From: Diphasiastrum complanatum | Lineage: Eukaryota; Streptophyta; Lycopodiopsida; Lycopodiales; Lycopodiaceae | Assembly (NCBI GenBank): GCA_029204225.1 | Contig: CM055094.1 | Location: 18,056,985 to 18,105,992, forward strand | Length of the DNA: 49,008 nt | Direction: 5' to 3' | Shown here: positions 23,499-34,890 of the stretch, piece by piece | Layout of the letters: each line of letters starts with the position of its first letter | How positions within the stretch are numbered: the first letter of the stretch is position 1 | Position numbers and translations under genes: made by a program | The notes under the pieces: model-generated | Databases searched by the model: none | What the model was told of the DNA's origin: nothing | The model's input: only the letters and a program-made list of their open reading frames with translations

Positions 23499-23729
23499 GA
23501 CAACGAATCAGACAAAGATGTTGCTGCTACCCAGCAACAAGTCCCAGGAACGGTTCATCAGTTGAATCATCCCAAAAGATCAAGCCGAGTGCGCACACAG
23601 CCCACAAGGTATACTCCTGAGTCTGTCTGTCTCTTAATGCAGGAACCCACGATAGTCGAAGAGGCACTCAGCCATCCAGACTCTCTAGAGAGAAGCCATG
23701 GACATAGAGTATTCCTCTCTGATCAAAAA

Positions 23730-24530
23730 TTAGACATGGTCATTAGTCGAAGCTCCTATTGGCTACAATATTATTGATTGCAAATGGATTTTAAAGATAA
23801 AATATAATGCCAACGGAGAAATTGATTGAAGGTAGGCTAGACTAGTAGCATGAGGATTCACCCAGATCTTGAATGTCGACTATAGTGAGACTTTTAGTCC
23901 AGTCATCAAACATTTGTCGATCCAAATGCTCTTGTCTTATGCTGCAGCTGCCGACCTCGAAGTACATCAACTTAATGTACAAACAGCCTATCTGAATGGA
24001 GTTATACAAGAAGATATCTACATGATCCAGCCCGAAGGATAAGTTCTGGAAGGCATGAAGAATCATGTCTGTAAACTCCACAAAGTACTATACGGCTTGA
24101 AACAATCTGCCAGAACTTGGTTTCAGAGGATCAATACATTTCTCATTGAACAAGGATTCGAACCAAGCACTGCTGATTGCAATGTTTATTCAAGGTCAGC
24201 GTTGACATGTTTCATTATCATCACCTTGTACGTTGATGATACGTTTCTCTTCAACAACAATACCAAAATGGTCAAGGATGCAAAACAGATGTTGTTCTCA
24301 GAATTCGACATGACTGATCTGGGAAAAGCTCACTTCTGTCTTGGAATTCAAATCCATAGAGACAGAACAAATCGACTGATTTACATCACTCAACAAAGGT
24401 ATCTTCACAATGTTCTTAACAGATACAATTTCATGAATTGTAAATTAGCTCACTCACCAATGGATCCAAGCCTGCATTTGTTGAAGGACCAATGTCCCCC
24501 CAGACCAAGCAGGAAGAGGAGCAGATGAGA
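23730..24530 (+). pseudogene. copia reverse transcriptase
   Basis: Blocks in order: DCKWILKIKYNANGEID; YSETFSPVIKHLSIQMLLS; LEVHQLNVQTAYLNG; MIQPEG; CKLHKVLYGLKQSARTWFQR; and the catalytic YVDDTFLF near 24228. MTDLGKAHFCLGIQ follows. Stops occur at about 23829, 23850 and 24042, and a frameshift follows 24500. It would copy RNA to DNA in an intact element. Confidence 0.88.
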
Positions 24531-25140
24531 GAATATCTGTATCGATGGATACTTGGATCTCTCATGTACGCAATGATCTGTACAAGACCAGATATCTTTT
24601 TTGTTGTAAGCTCACTCAGCCAATATATGACTAATCCTAGCATTACCCATTGGAAGGCTCTTATTCGAGTCATGAGATATATTCGAGCTACCATGGACCA
24701 GTGCATCTGCTATGGAGATGTCAGCAACGACAATCTGGGGAGGAGATGCAGACAGTCGTAAGTCCACATCTGGATTTACATTCTTCAATGACGATCCTAT
24801 TTCATGGAGCAGTCATAAGCAAACCTCTATCACACTTTCTTCTACTGAAGCAGAATATATTGTTGTTTCTCAATCTATTAAGGAAGTGTTTTGGTTGAGA
24901 AATTTGCTGTCAGGCATGAATCTGTATTAGAACAGCCCTATAGTTTTATTTTGTGATAATCAAAGTGTTATTGCCTTATCGGCCAACCCTAGATTTCATT
25001 CTAGGAGTAAGCACATTGAAATCAGATATCACTACATCAAGGACAAGGTTCTTGACAAAGAGGTAAGCTTAATGTACTGCAGAATGTAGGACATGGTTGT
25101 AGACATCTTCACGAAAGCACTCAGTGTTTATGCACACAAC
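24500..25140 (+). pseudogene. copia RNase H domain
   Basis: Blocks RKSTSGFTFFNDDPISWSSH and LSSTEAEYIVVSQSIKEVFW lead to FCDNQSVIALSANPRFHSRS, KHIEIRYHYIKDKV and VVDIFTKAL, the standard copia RNase H order. Frames change near 24740, and stops occur at 24928 and 25090. The polypurine tract and 3' LTR follow within 65 bases. Confidence 0.87.
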
Positions 25141-25201
25141 AGATTGTGTGCATTGCTCAGTCTGAAGATCATGGCATTCATGGATCCAGACTAAGGGGGG
25201 G

Positions 25202-27536
25202 TGTTGGATTTATTCCCTCTAGCTCTCCTAAATCCCATTTTAATCTGTCTCCATTCATGCTGCATATTTACTAACATTGTCATGCAGTCTGCATATTTAC
25301 ATGCAAATTTGCACAAACGAAGAAAAGGCAAAAGAATCGTGACACTATGTTTCTACACAGTTTCAGATAATAGGTGAAAAGGAGACACTATCTTACTGAA
25401 TGCCAAAAGTGCCCTAAAAGCTAAAGCACCCCGTAAATTTTATCCTAAGGCCATTCGTAAGAGTGACGCACTTTTCACATCATCACCAACGTTCACTTTA
25501 GTACTGGCTGACGTCGCACCCTATTCACGCTCACCCCATGCAATTGCGCTAACAGATTGGACAACGATTACAGCCACCCACGGTCTCCTACAGACAGCAC
25601 ATCCACTCTGTACTTTCACATCTGCACACCTGTAATATTATGTAATATATATATCTACTGGACACCATTTGTGAAAACATGATGAAGAGAGCAGAAGAAG
25701 ACGACATAAACAAAGTAGATGCCCTAAGCATTGATTCTTCACTTTATCAGAATTAAGGTTTGATTCCTTTTTACAGACTGAAATAAGCTTTGTAGGGCAC
25801 GTGGTTTTGTCCGCTACTGTATTGTGCTCTACCGCATTATTGACATGTATACATGATATACTTAATCTGATACAGTTCATTGTTCTGCGTTCAGATCTAT
25901 GTTAATATCGAAAGATTTCTATCTATCAACATCATCCAGAGTTTTAATTTCTAGATGTAGAAGTTAGGACCATTGAACTTGTCAATGATTCTAGCCTTGT
26001 TGGATGATGGAGACAAAGAGCTACCAATATGAGACATGTTAACAATAATACAAATAGAACAAATTTAATCTCCCATATGAACTACACTCTGAATACCAAT
26101 CTGAAGGGGGTGATGGCAGATAGAGAACGCGAGCGGAAAGAGAGCAGGAATAATTGCGGAACACCTCTCCTGCTACAATGGACTGCTAGATGCAAAAACA
26201 GTCTAATGGAATATTTATGCTGATTATAAGCATAGCTTAAATGTTCTATTGCCCAACAAGATCTTATAAATCAATTCATACTCAGAAAAATAAAACGATT
26301 ACAGTCCATGTGTATGGTGCTTGAATCTCCGAGATAGATGAATTGATCTTTGTTGTAAGCTGCATACTCGATAAACCATTCCTTGCGAGAGGTTATGTAT
26401 TGGGTAGCGCCGTTGTCCAGGTACCAGCTATCATAGTCTTCGTTGCTGCTACTGTAAGCCATTAACAAGTGTCTATCTTGCTCCTTGAATTCTATCGCAT
26501 TGGAGGAGTTTGGTTGTTGTTGTTGTTGCTTCTTTGCCTCGTTGTAGATGCGGATGCGACACTCCTTGATGTCATGATTGGCTCTCTTATAATATCTGCA
26601 GAAAAACTTCTTGCACGATCCACTATTCTCAACTTGAGAATAAGACTTCCTCTTTGATGGACAAGTCGTTAGTCTGTCTCCGTATTTCTTCTTGGAAGAA
26701 GATGATTGATCACCTTTTGAAGAGTGAAGTCAGTTTTTGTGGAAATCATCATCACAAAGTGTTCATACGACTTTGGAAGAGAAGAAAGCAAGGTCATAAC
26801 AACATTATCATCTTGAATAGCACATCCTACAACTAATAACTGATCCAATAAAGATCTGAAGCTATTGATGTGAGAAGTGATGGCAGTAGAATCAGACATG
26901 CTAAGAGTAAAGAACTTCCTTCTAAGATGTAATCTAGTGATTACATCATGAGTCTCATAGAAATTTGATAATAAATCTAATACATCCTTACAGGTTTTGC
27001 ATGTGGTAATATGAGATATTTGGGAGTCGGCCAGATTGAGTGTGATACATGCTAAGGCCTTCTGATCTTTGATCTTCCATGCCTTTGCTTGATCACCATC
27101 TTCTGGTTTCAGGTCAACACCTTCTACTACAATGCTTATCTTTCATTCTGTCTGACCTTTCTAATTGTTCTTACTGGTAATAGATGATTAACATTTAGTC
27201 TTGTCTTTCGCAAATCATTCGTGACTAATTATCAGTCGAGCACAGTCTAGCTCTTCGCGAATCATTCACGACATATAATTTGTCTTGCTATTCACGACAA
27301 ATTGTTCTTCTGGCGCTTCATCTATTAATGTTTGGCTACGTAATCTAGAATGAACGTGATTTCTATCACTAAAGTTCTGTCATTCTGATAGGTGTAGTCA
27401 TGCTTACGGAGAGAGTCGTATAGTTCATTGCGCTGCGCACAAACATTTTCTGTTCGAGTTTGTTTCTCGTTTGCTTCTTGTTCGAGTTTGTTTATCGTTC
27501 ATGTTCGTCATTTATTCTCCCCCTCTCTCTCCAACA
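25202..27536 (+). repeat. 3' LTR of the copia element, split by an insert
   Basis: The LTR parts are 25202-25908 and about 27135-27536. Together they match the 1107-bp 5' LTR. The left part ends GTTAATAT and the right part resumes CTTATCTTTCATTCTG. A few bases present in the 5' LTR (CTATT, 20642-20646) are missing at the junction. Confidence 0.9.
25909..27134 (-). mobile_element. circularly permuted Ty1/copia gag-protease fragment inserted in the 3' LTR
   Basis: On the minus strand, the right end begins inside gag (IVVEGVDLKPEDGDQAKAW). It continues through SHINSFRSLLDQLLVVGCAI and a zinc-knuckle region to the protease (WYLDNGATQYITSRKEWF, 26271-26468). An LTR-like stretch and a primer-site-like TTGGTATTCAGAG (near 26097-26109) follow. 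Only then, at the left end, comes the start of gag (ATG at about 26035; RIIDKFNGPNFYI, KLKLWMMLIDRNLS). The gag reading order therefore closes on itself as a circle. No target duplication is seen. Confidence 0.72.
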
Positions 27537-28455
27537 TGGAGTCACATGACCCTTGAATAAGGGGTATCTTTAGTATTAAGGATAGGTGTCTTAGATTAAG
27601 GTACTAGTGTCCTTGGTAAAGGGCAAGTATGTGTCTATGCCTTGGATGGAGGTATGGAACCTAGGTATTAGAAAGTCATTGGATGACTAATTTTCTAAAC
27701 CTTGGGCCTCAACCTTGAACCATATCACTTTATTGGTCTAGGACCAAAGTATACTTGCACAACTTGGGCAATGGGACCTAGTAGGAGGGCGCCCTTCTAA
27801 AGTGTCCATTGAATTCCCAACTCCCACAAGAAAGGCATTCAAAGAGTCATAGGTTATGGAAGGAGTCTCTTGACATTCCATAAGCCTATGTAGGCTCTTG
27901 GAGATTCTTTAACTCCCCTAGGCTTCTCTCTCTCTCGTTGGATGAGCATGGAACTCCATAGCGCATTGGAGGGTTCCATGGGCCAATTATATGAGGGTAG
28001 TGGGGCACCCATTGGGCGAGGATCTCTCTTGTTTGCTTTGCTTATGCTCTAGTGTTGCTACTAGTGTGTAAAGTGCTTTCTTGTGGTAGTATGCTTAAGG
28101 TTTGGATCTTCTTATGGTATGGGACATAAGTAGGATTTGGATCTTGATTATGCTATGGAATGTTGTGGTATGCTTATAATTATGTTTATGGTTAGCAAGG
28201 GGTTGCTAGATAGGTCTTGCTTGGAGCTTGGATCTAGCTATGGTTGGGTGGTGAATATTTGAGACCAGCTTGTTATCTATCTTTGTGTTTTAAGAGTAGG
28301 GACACAGGTGGAGGAGAGATCCTTGAAGACTTGCAGATCCTTACTTGCAGGTGGAGGCATCCTAGCTTGGAGTTGGGGAGCATCTTGAAGCCTGCAGGTT
28401 GCTTGGAGGAGGCTCTACCTTGGATTTGGAGGACTTCCTCACCTCTACATGTAAA
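27537..28455 (+). repeat. right part of the gypsy 3' LTR (after the copia insertion)
   Basis: It begins with the duplicated TGGAG. A stretch near 27605-27665 (AAGGGCAAGTATGTGTCTAT and GGAGGTATGGA) resembles 19890-19940 on the other side of the copia element, so the LTR has an internal direct repeat. It ends near 28455 with the same bases as the truncated 5' LTR end at 18225-18283. The short open frame at 28244-28552 overlaps this end and is not a gene. Confidence 0.72.
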
Positions 28456-28642
28456 ATCTACGACTCCTCAGTTTCTGATCAGACGATGGCTATCTTTGAT
28501 GTCTGAGGAACTTGTGCTATCGCACTACTCTTTCAATCTATTTCAAAACTAAAGTGATTGAGATAATTTCTTTTGGGAATGTTAAAAGTGCCATAATATT
28601 GAGCAACAAGTTTTTCAGTAATACCACACAGTAGCTAACTTG

Positions 28643-28828
28643 ATGATCTTAAATATGAATAGTGCGATTGAGAAGTTAACATTTTGTTAAAGAGAAAAGT
28701 TTTAGAAATTCTATGTAAACTTGAAATTGTTTCTTAATGACATTAAATATGAACGGTGCGATTGACAAGTTAACGGTTTGTTAAGGAGAAAAGCTCCTAG
28801 AAACTCTATGTAAATTTGGAATTGTTTA
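28643..28828 (+). repeat. tandem duplication, unit about 94 bp
   Basis: Two adjacent copies share AAATATGAAyrGTGCGATTG, then AAGTTAAC.GTTTGTTAA.GAGAAAAG and TCTATGTAAA.TTG.AATTGTTT. The second copy starts 94 bases after the first. Confidence 0.75.
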
Positions 28829-29059
28829 ATTATTTTGCAGGCAACCCAATCTCTAATCAATTTGGGTCTACATTCATTATATTTAGATCCTTTTGACCAT
28901 TTCAAACTTTGAAAACCCATCAATAAGTGGATGATGGGTGTGTTTTAGGACCTCTATCGACCATAGCTTCCCATTTATATTTGAGGTCACGAACGACCAT
29001 AGCTCGAAAGCTAGCTCGCCGCTCGAAACTTTTGGCTCAAAAAAAGGTAAACCCCATTT

Positions 29060-29885
29060 ATTCGGGCTATTAGGCAACTGCCAAACGAACATGTCGGTAT
29101 TGATCTCATGCGAAATAGATGTGAGTTGAGTCCGAAATACTAGTCGGTAAAACTAGGTTCCAAACTTGCATTAAGGAAAGTGGTGCGAAAGGACTGTGCA
29201 ATCCCAAGAGGGCCCATCGCCTCGATCCGACGGTGGTCACAAAGTTCTCACTTCTGATATGCACCAGTGGAACCAATTGTTGTGTGATTCTAGCCTATTC
29301 TGTTCAAAAATGTCAGTCAGATCAGAATGACTGCATTTAGGCTTACAATATGGGCTAGTTTGTGACATTGTTGTGGCAAGGTCCATTTTGACAAAATGGG
29401 GTCGATTTCGGGAGCTGTTTGTTCTGGTTATTAGGCAATCGCAAAACAAACTTCGTGGTATTTATCTCATGTGAAACGGACAAGCTATGGCTTAGATATT
29501 GGTCGATGAAACTAGGTCCAAAAACCACATTAAGAAAAGCGGGTGTGAAAAGACTATGCATCCCCGAGAGAGCCCACCACCTCGATCCAAGGGTGGTCAC
29601 GTGTTCTCCTTTCCATTACGCACTAGTGGGACCAATTGTTGTGTGATTCTGGCCTATTTTGTTCACAAATGACAAGTAGGTCGGAATGACTGTTATTAGG
29701 GCTTGCAATATGGGCTTGTTTATGACGTTGTTGTGGCAAGGTCCATTTCGACGAAATGGGATCGGTTTTGGGAGCCGTCTATTCTTGCTATTAGGGAACC
29801 ATGAAACGAACTTGTAGGTATGAAACGAATGAGTTGCGGCCAACATACTGGTCGGTGAATAAGGAAAGTGGGTGTGAGCCTTGGG
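29060..29885 (+). repeat. satellite-like tandem repeat, period about 360 bp, about 2.3 copies
   Basis: The landmark TATTAGGCAA (TATTAGGGAA in the last copy) recurs near 29070, 29431 and 29791, giving periods of 361 and 360 bases. Other shared landmarks are CCAATTGTTGTGTGATTCT (29274 and 29634) and TTGTTGTGGCAAGGTCCATT (29368 and 29728). The third copy breaks off near 29885. Short frames in it are shadows of the repeat and not genes. Confidence 0.82.
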
Positions 29886-29889
29886 AATT

Positions 29890-31480
29890 GAGCTTGCCAG
29901 GTCTCATGTGTCAATCTCCCTTTGGTATCGATTTCCTTCCACTCTTTAATTCTAATGGTCATGATTTCATGAAGCTTCATTTACTGTGCTTTGTGTTTTA
30001 TGCCTATATAAACATGATGTATGTCGTTCTCTTGATTCTAGCTAAAATTTCATAATTATTGCTATTTGATTGGGTTTGGCACATGACAATGCATATGATT
30101 ATTGATTAAATCTCATGCTAATTGTTATGAATCCAAGTTTCCTCTACAAAAATATGCAAACACTTTTTAGTGCCACTACTTAAGAACATTGAACTTAGTG
30201 CTTCTTTCACATGAATGCTAGATATTTCCTTTGAAAGTATTCGATGGATCTGGATAAAGGGCTATTTGTGTACATACAGACAATACAAGTGAGTTGGAGA
30301 ATGAATCTAGTGTGCTTAACAATTGATTTATAATTAAAAGTACCAGCAACTGTTACCTATTCACAATGAATTGGTAAGACCAATGTCTCATTGAAAGAGG
30401 AAAGGATCTTTGTTGAATCAAGAGCATATAGTCCATTTGATCTCCAACCCTAGGCATTTTCTTGCTTCTCCTAGATCTGTGATTTCGTAGCTTTCAGAAA
30501 TCTAACTTTTCGTGTCCTTTATCAGCATCAAGGAATTTCCTACTTGTTGAAGCCATCTAGCGAGAAGCATCAAAATTCATATAGTTGTGATCTGCATAAT
30601 CAAAGTCACAATCAATCTTCAACACAGATAGATGAGCGAAGGTAAAAAAAACAATATGCAAAGGAAATTTATTGGCAATAAATTCATGAAAGATGGGAAA
30701 TAATGTAGCTTTATGAGGAAAAACAAAATTCTTGAGGTGAAAAAATGTTGCCTCATCTGTTTAAATAAAAAATGTTGTCTCATCTCTTTAAATAACACAA
30801 TGTATAGTATCTTAGAAATCCTCGTCTAAGGGTGTGAAATAGTCAAGAGACTTGTTCAATTACCGTAGCTACTTATCACGGAACCGACATTAGACAAATG
30901 ATAATGAATTGTTGAAATTTTAATCAATGACTTAATTAGTGGAGCTACTAAATTTTGGCTCCATCTTTCAAAAAACTTTCTATATGTTCTTCCTCACTAT
31001 CGAGTGACCAAGGTATTCAACTTTCCTCTAAAACTCTCATGATCACACGAAATTGTGAAATTTGCAATTCAATGTATAATAGCTATACATATGGTTAAAA
31101 AATTACAATATTTTTTCTAACAGAACACAATAGCTTATTTGCGGGTTGCTCCCAATGCAAAATTATAATTAAGCTTAAAAAAAAATCAAAATGAAGGAGC
31201 TGCTAAATGTAGATTTCAAATTGAGTGTTTTGATTGGGCCATGTGAAAGAAAATTTTAAGAAAAAAATAAACATCATCTTTTAAAAAGGCCTTTTTTGGG
31301 CTCAAATGAACAACAAAAGCATTTGCTACGACACAAGCAAACACCTTCTTTGGCTATTCATCCTCTTCAAGACAAGCATATTCTATACACACAGTTTTCT
31401 CTCTCAAGGCCCACAAGGAAGCTAGAGAGCTATGCAAACCATAGCAGTTGTGAGGAGTGATATTGGACACATGGCATCAT
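29890..31480. other. AT-rich stretch with nothing recognised
   Basis: No conserved protein, LTR boundary or RNA gene was found on either strand. Open frames are short and show no family motifs. Confidence 0.4.
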
Positions 31481-31635
31481 CCGGTTGGCTAGGAAGAGGC
31501 AGATTCTATGTCATAGCAAATATTTTGAAACGTCTTTAATCTGCACCGTAGATTCATGGTAGGGCCAAAAATAGTGCTTGTTGGGGTTTTTTTCTTTGTA
31601 GAGAATAAAGTGTGTGAAAAAACATTTTAGTACTA

Positions 31636-31721
31636 TGGAATGGGCAGGGCACAGTCCATTTTGCCCCGCTCCAAAAAATTTTGGAAAGTCGAACCGGGCA
31701 GAATGGATTGTGCCCATTCCA
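31636..31721. repeat. imperfect inverted repeat (hairpin)
   Basis: The arm at 31636-31667 (TGGAATGGGCAGGGCACAGT, then CCATTTTGCCCC) is an imperfect reverse complement of 31696-31721 (GGGCAGAATGGATTGTGCCC, then ATTCCA), with a loop of about 28 bases. A related AATGGGCACAAT recurs at about 31918. It could be the terminus of a small non-autonomous transposon. I could not find a matching partner with a target duplication. Confidence 0.5.
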
Positions 31722-31756
31722 TTGCGTAATGGATACTTGGACTTTTTTAAAACAAT

Positions 31757-31870
31757 CCTACGCTGCCATGTGGCAAGCGCAGGCAGAATCAGCACTTAAA
31801 ACATTTAAACCAATTCGATGTTGCCATGTGGCAGGCGCAGCTGACGCACAAGCAAAATCAGCACTAAATT
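31757..31870 (+). repeat. short direct duplication, unit about 55-60 bp
   Basis: TGCCATGTGGCAAGCGCAGG, followed by CAGAATCAGCACTTAAA, recurs as TGCCATGTGGCAGGCGCAGC, with AAGCAAAATCAGCACTAAA. The second copy has a small extra piece. Confidence 0.65.
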
Positions 31871-31919
31871 AAAAAAAAAAAAACCTGATGACTATTTTGC
31901 CTGTTAATCTGTTCAGAAA

Positions 31920-32486
31920 TGGGCACAATACTCACCAAGAATCCATTACGTTCATGTTTTAGTGCTAATTTTTTCATAAAATTCTTCACGCAGCTTATCC
32001 ATGAGTAATATCCCTTCTTTTATCCATGTGCTTCTCCACTGCAGTTTATCCTTGCATCGTTATCTGCGGCTCCCACCTTTTGTTAGACTTATGTTTGGAT
32101 GAGTGATCACAGGCCTCTCCGATCTGAGACTGTTCAATCATTACAGGCAGTCCATCTGTAATACAAAAAACGGTTAGTTTCTGTCTTGAAAGATGCGATC
32201 AATTGTTCCTCACGCAAGCCTTTGGAAGCGAGAGCTTTTACTCGCGCTACAATACACTATACTCGTTGATAGCTGGAATATCTTCGCGGGTATCCTTCCA
32301 CATCATACTGATGTTGTTTCATGCTGAAATATATCATTAGTTGAGACTCTTGCATTGCTTGTGCCTAAGCAGTCCTTAACATAATTCTTACCTAATTGGA
32401 TTGTGAGTTTCTCAGAGTGATCTGTAAATAGCGGGAACTCTCAGATCAACGCCGCACTAAAAACCTCTCAGATTACATGTGAGCAA
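31920..32486. other. left flank of the copia element; nothing recognised
   Basis: No protein or RNA signature is seen. The last five bases (32482-32486, AGCAA) are the target duplication of the element that follows. Confidence 0.4.
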
Positions 32487-32939
32487 TGTGAATTTTTGTG
32501 CTAATTAACAGATCTCTGAAATCTGAGGACAGCATAGATCTACTAGTGCAATTGAAAATCACTCATTCTATTTATGAATGCATGCAAATAACATTAATAC
32601 AAAAGGACAATGAATTCTTTACACACACTTTGCAAAAAGGCGTAGTCATTGATCCCTATACACATAGTCATTGATCCCTGTACATAGTACATATAGACAA
32701 GTCTCGAGTTGGCCTCACGTTCCAAACCGGCTTCATGTCTTCATGTCACATAATTCCATGACATGTACTTAAAACTACATATAACTGCCTTTCAATGTCA
32801 TATGACATCAAGCATTAAGCTAAACAAAATAACACTCTAACCTTAATAACAAGATCATTTAGCAAACTAACTGATGTTTCAACCGACTGTGACATGTCAC
32901 TATAAACTAACAATCCCTCTCTCACTTCACAGTCAACTA

Positions 32940-33352
32940 TGATTACTTATTTATATTATTTTCAGTCTTTGTTATACCCAACAGATTTCTTAAAAACATA
33001 AACCTGTGACCATTCAATCCTTTGGTCATAATGTCTGGTGGGACAAAACTTCAAGTTAAGCTTTCCCTTTTGAACCAAATCTCTGACAAAATGATGTTGG
33101 ATTGCTATGTGTTTACTTTTCTTATGAAAACCTGCATTCTTGCTTAAGAACAGGCATCCTTGATTATCATTGTAGAGGATCATCTTTGAAGCATCGATTT
33201 TAAGTTCTTCAAGTATGGTTTTCATCCATAAGAACTCTTTGGCACTCCCATATATTCGGCTTTTGTGGAGGATAGAGCTGTGGAATGCTGCTTTTTACAA
33301 CTCTAGCTAACGCAAGTACATACCGTCACATACATCATACTACCAATTAATG
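32940..33352 (-). pseudogene. copia RNase H of the minus-strand element
   Basis: STALSSTKAEYMGVPK near 33250 is followed by ILYNDNQGCLFLSKNAGFHK, KSKHIAIQHHFVRDLVQKGK and CPTRHYDQRI, the usual copia end. The frame changes near 33230. Confidence 0.83.
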
Positions 33353-33353
33353 T

Positions 33354-34004
33354 TCAATATGGTTTTCCCTTCATGAACTCCCTCTCTTTATCACTGCTTG
33401 GGCACATTTTTGTGCATAATGTCATGTTTTGATCAAGTGGCACACTCATTGGTACACATTCTTTCATTTTGAATTTTTCTATCACTGATTGAATATAAAT
33501 GCTCTGTGAAGCCGAGGTAAGTCCTATATCCATGTTTCTCATGAATTGAATCCCAAGATGTAACGGACCTAAATCCGTCATTTCAAATTCTCCCTTCAAT
33601 TTTTCTTTAAACTCATTCATGACTTCTTTATTTTTGCAGAATATTATGATATCATCTACATATAATGCAATGGCAAAAAACAAGTCACTTGTGATCTTCA
33701 CATAAATCCCTGTGTCAGCATAACATCTTTTAAGCCCTTTATAAACCCATTTGTATCCCATTGTCTTTCTTCCAACTGGTAGATCAACCAGTTCCCAGGC
33801 TTGATTCTTTATAACCATTGCATGTTCCCAAAGCTCTCTTTTCGGACTTTCTTGAACTGCTTCAAAATTCTCTAGTTCATATCTACCTTCATAATGTGTA
33901 TGTGTATAAAAAACCATCTCATCAAATCTTTCTGGCGTCTTTCGTTGTCTCTCATATCTCCTTGGATGATCCTTGAATTCTTCTGAGGCAGCCTCATTCT
34001 GCAT
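33354..34004 (-). pseudogene. copia reverse transcriptase with finger region deleted
   Basis: A 216-codon open frame holds WEHAMVIKNQAWELVDLPVG and MGYKWVYK. It then jumps directly to GLKRCYADTGIYVK and the catalytic ALYVDDIIIF and EFEMTDLGPLHLGIQF. The blocks usually between KWVYK and the thumb-proximal part are absent. The frame stays open across the deletion. Confidence 0.87.
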
Positions 34005-34400
34005 TTGCTACATAAACTTTACTCCCAAATACTTTCATATGTCTGATTGATGGTTTTACCCCAGACCATACAATTTCTGTAATTTCTCCTTTCAGGGCCA
34101 TGTTCAAGATCCTATTTGATGTATATGATGTTGTATTGATAGCTTCAGCCCACAGAGACTTTGGAAGACTTTTCTCTTGCATCATACACCTGGCCATGTC
34201 TAAAAAAGTACAATTTCTCCTTTCAACAATACCATTTTGCTGAGGAGTGTAACTCATAGTAAATTTCTGATGAATCCCCTTTTCTTTGAAGAAATCTTTA
34301 AATTTGTTTCCAATATACTCCCCTCCATTCTTGACACTGCGATATGTACTTCATGATGTGTTTCAACTGTAGCCATGAGTTTGTACAGACCCTTATCAAC
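33994..34400 (-). pseudogene. copia integrase fragment, zinc domain and first catalytic Asp deleted
   Basis: The frame starts near 34350 with GGEYIGNKFKDFFKEKGI, then SYTPQQNGIVERRN and LWAEAINTTSYTSNRILN. The C-terminal part has KPSIRHMKVFGSKVYV. The HHCC domain and the first Asp block, normally between protease and this point, are missing, so the deletion lies around 34380-34440. It cannot be an active integrase. Confidence 0.83.
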
Positions 34401-34446
34401 TATAGCAGTTCCTATTTCTTCATTATCTTTGATTATGACATAGTAG

Positions 34447-34761
34447 TTATCTTTTGAACTTCAGTTCCAATCCACTCTGTGTCATCCTCTTGACAAACAA
34501 AAGATTTTTAGACACTTGAGACACATACATTACATCCTTTAGCACACCCATTTTGTTCCTGCCAAGTGATAGTCGCATTGTTCCAGATCCAGGTGATCTG
34601 ATGGATTTTCGATTGCTCACTATTACTCTCTTCTCTTCAAATTTATTCTCATTTGTTGAGAATACCTTCTTGTTGAAAGTCACATGCGTTGTCACCCCTG
34701 AGTCCAGATACCAAGCTTCATCATTGTTTCTTTCTTTTGAATCTGATATATTAATTACCAT
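34447..34761 (-). pseudogene. copia protease of the minus-strand element
   Basis: AWYLDSGVTTHVTFNKKVF keeps the catalytic Asp-Ser-Gly. It is followed by GTMRLSLGRNKMGVLKDVMY and VSKNLLFVKRMTQSGLELK, the typical copia protease end. It is short but internally open. Confidence 0.85.
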
Positions 34762-34890
34762 TGGTACCTTCTACCTCCACCACTTCTTAGGCGTGACATT
34801 TGTTATGACTTTGTGTGGATTATCTTCAAGAGCCATGAGCGCTATATCCTCTTCTTTCTACTCTTCTTCAGCCATGTTCACCTGCATCGG

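Larger units (their letters stand above)
19941..27536 (+). mobile_element. Ty1/copia retrotransposon, both LTRs present, 3' LTR itself interrupted
   Basis: 5' LTR 19941-21047 (TGTTGG...CCAACA, 1107 bp); primer site 21048-21059; gag-pol 21200-25140; polypurine tract 25193-25201; 3' LTR 25202-27536. The 3' LTR carries an insertion of about 1.2 kb at 25909-27134. The five bases before (19936-19940) and after (27537-27541) are both TGGAG, a perfect target-site duplication. In the first 200 bases the LTRs differ at roughly one base in ten by eye, so the insertion is old. Gag and pol carry stops, but integrase is still an open frame of 310 codons. Confidence 0.93.
18121..28455 (+). mobile_element. 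composite Ty3/gypsy element with an internal deletion, split by a nested copia element
   Basis: A shortened 5' LTR (18121-18283) starts TGTTACGG and ends like the 3' LTR (CTTGGATTTGGAGGACTTCC, then CTCACCTCTAC). A tRNA-Met type primer site TGGTATCAGAGC follows at 18284-18295. Gag, protease and RT are deleted, and integrase begins near 18500. The polypurine tract is at 19779-19791 and the 3' LTR at 19792-28455. That LTR is interrupted by the copia element at 19941-27536. Removing the copia insertion leaves a 3' LTR of about 1.06 kb. Confidence 0.75.

Noticed and set aside
29355-29980. Several 70-86 codon frames
   Set aside because: They lie within the 360-bp tandem array and recur with it.
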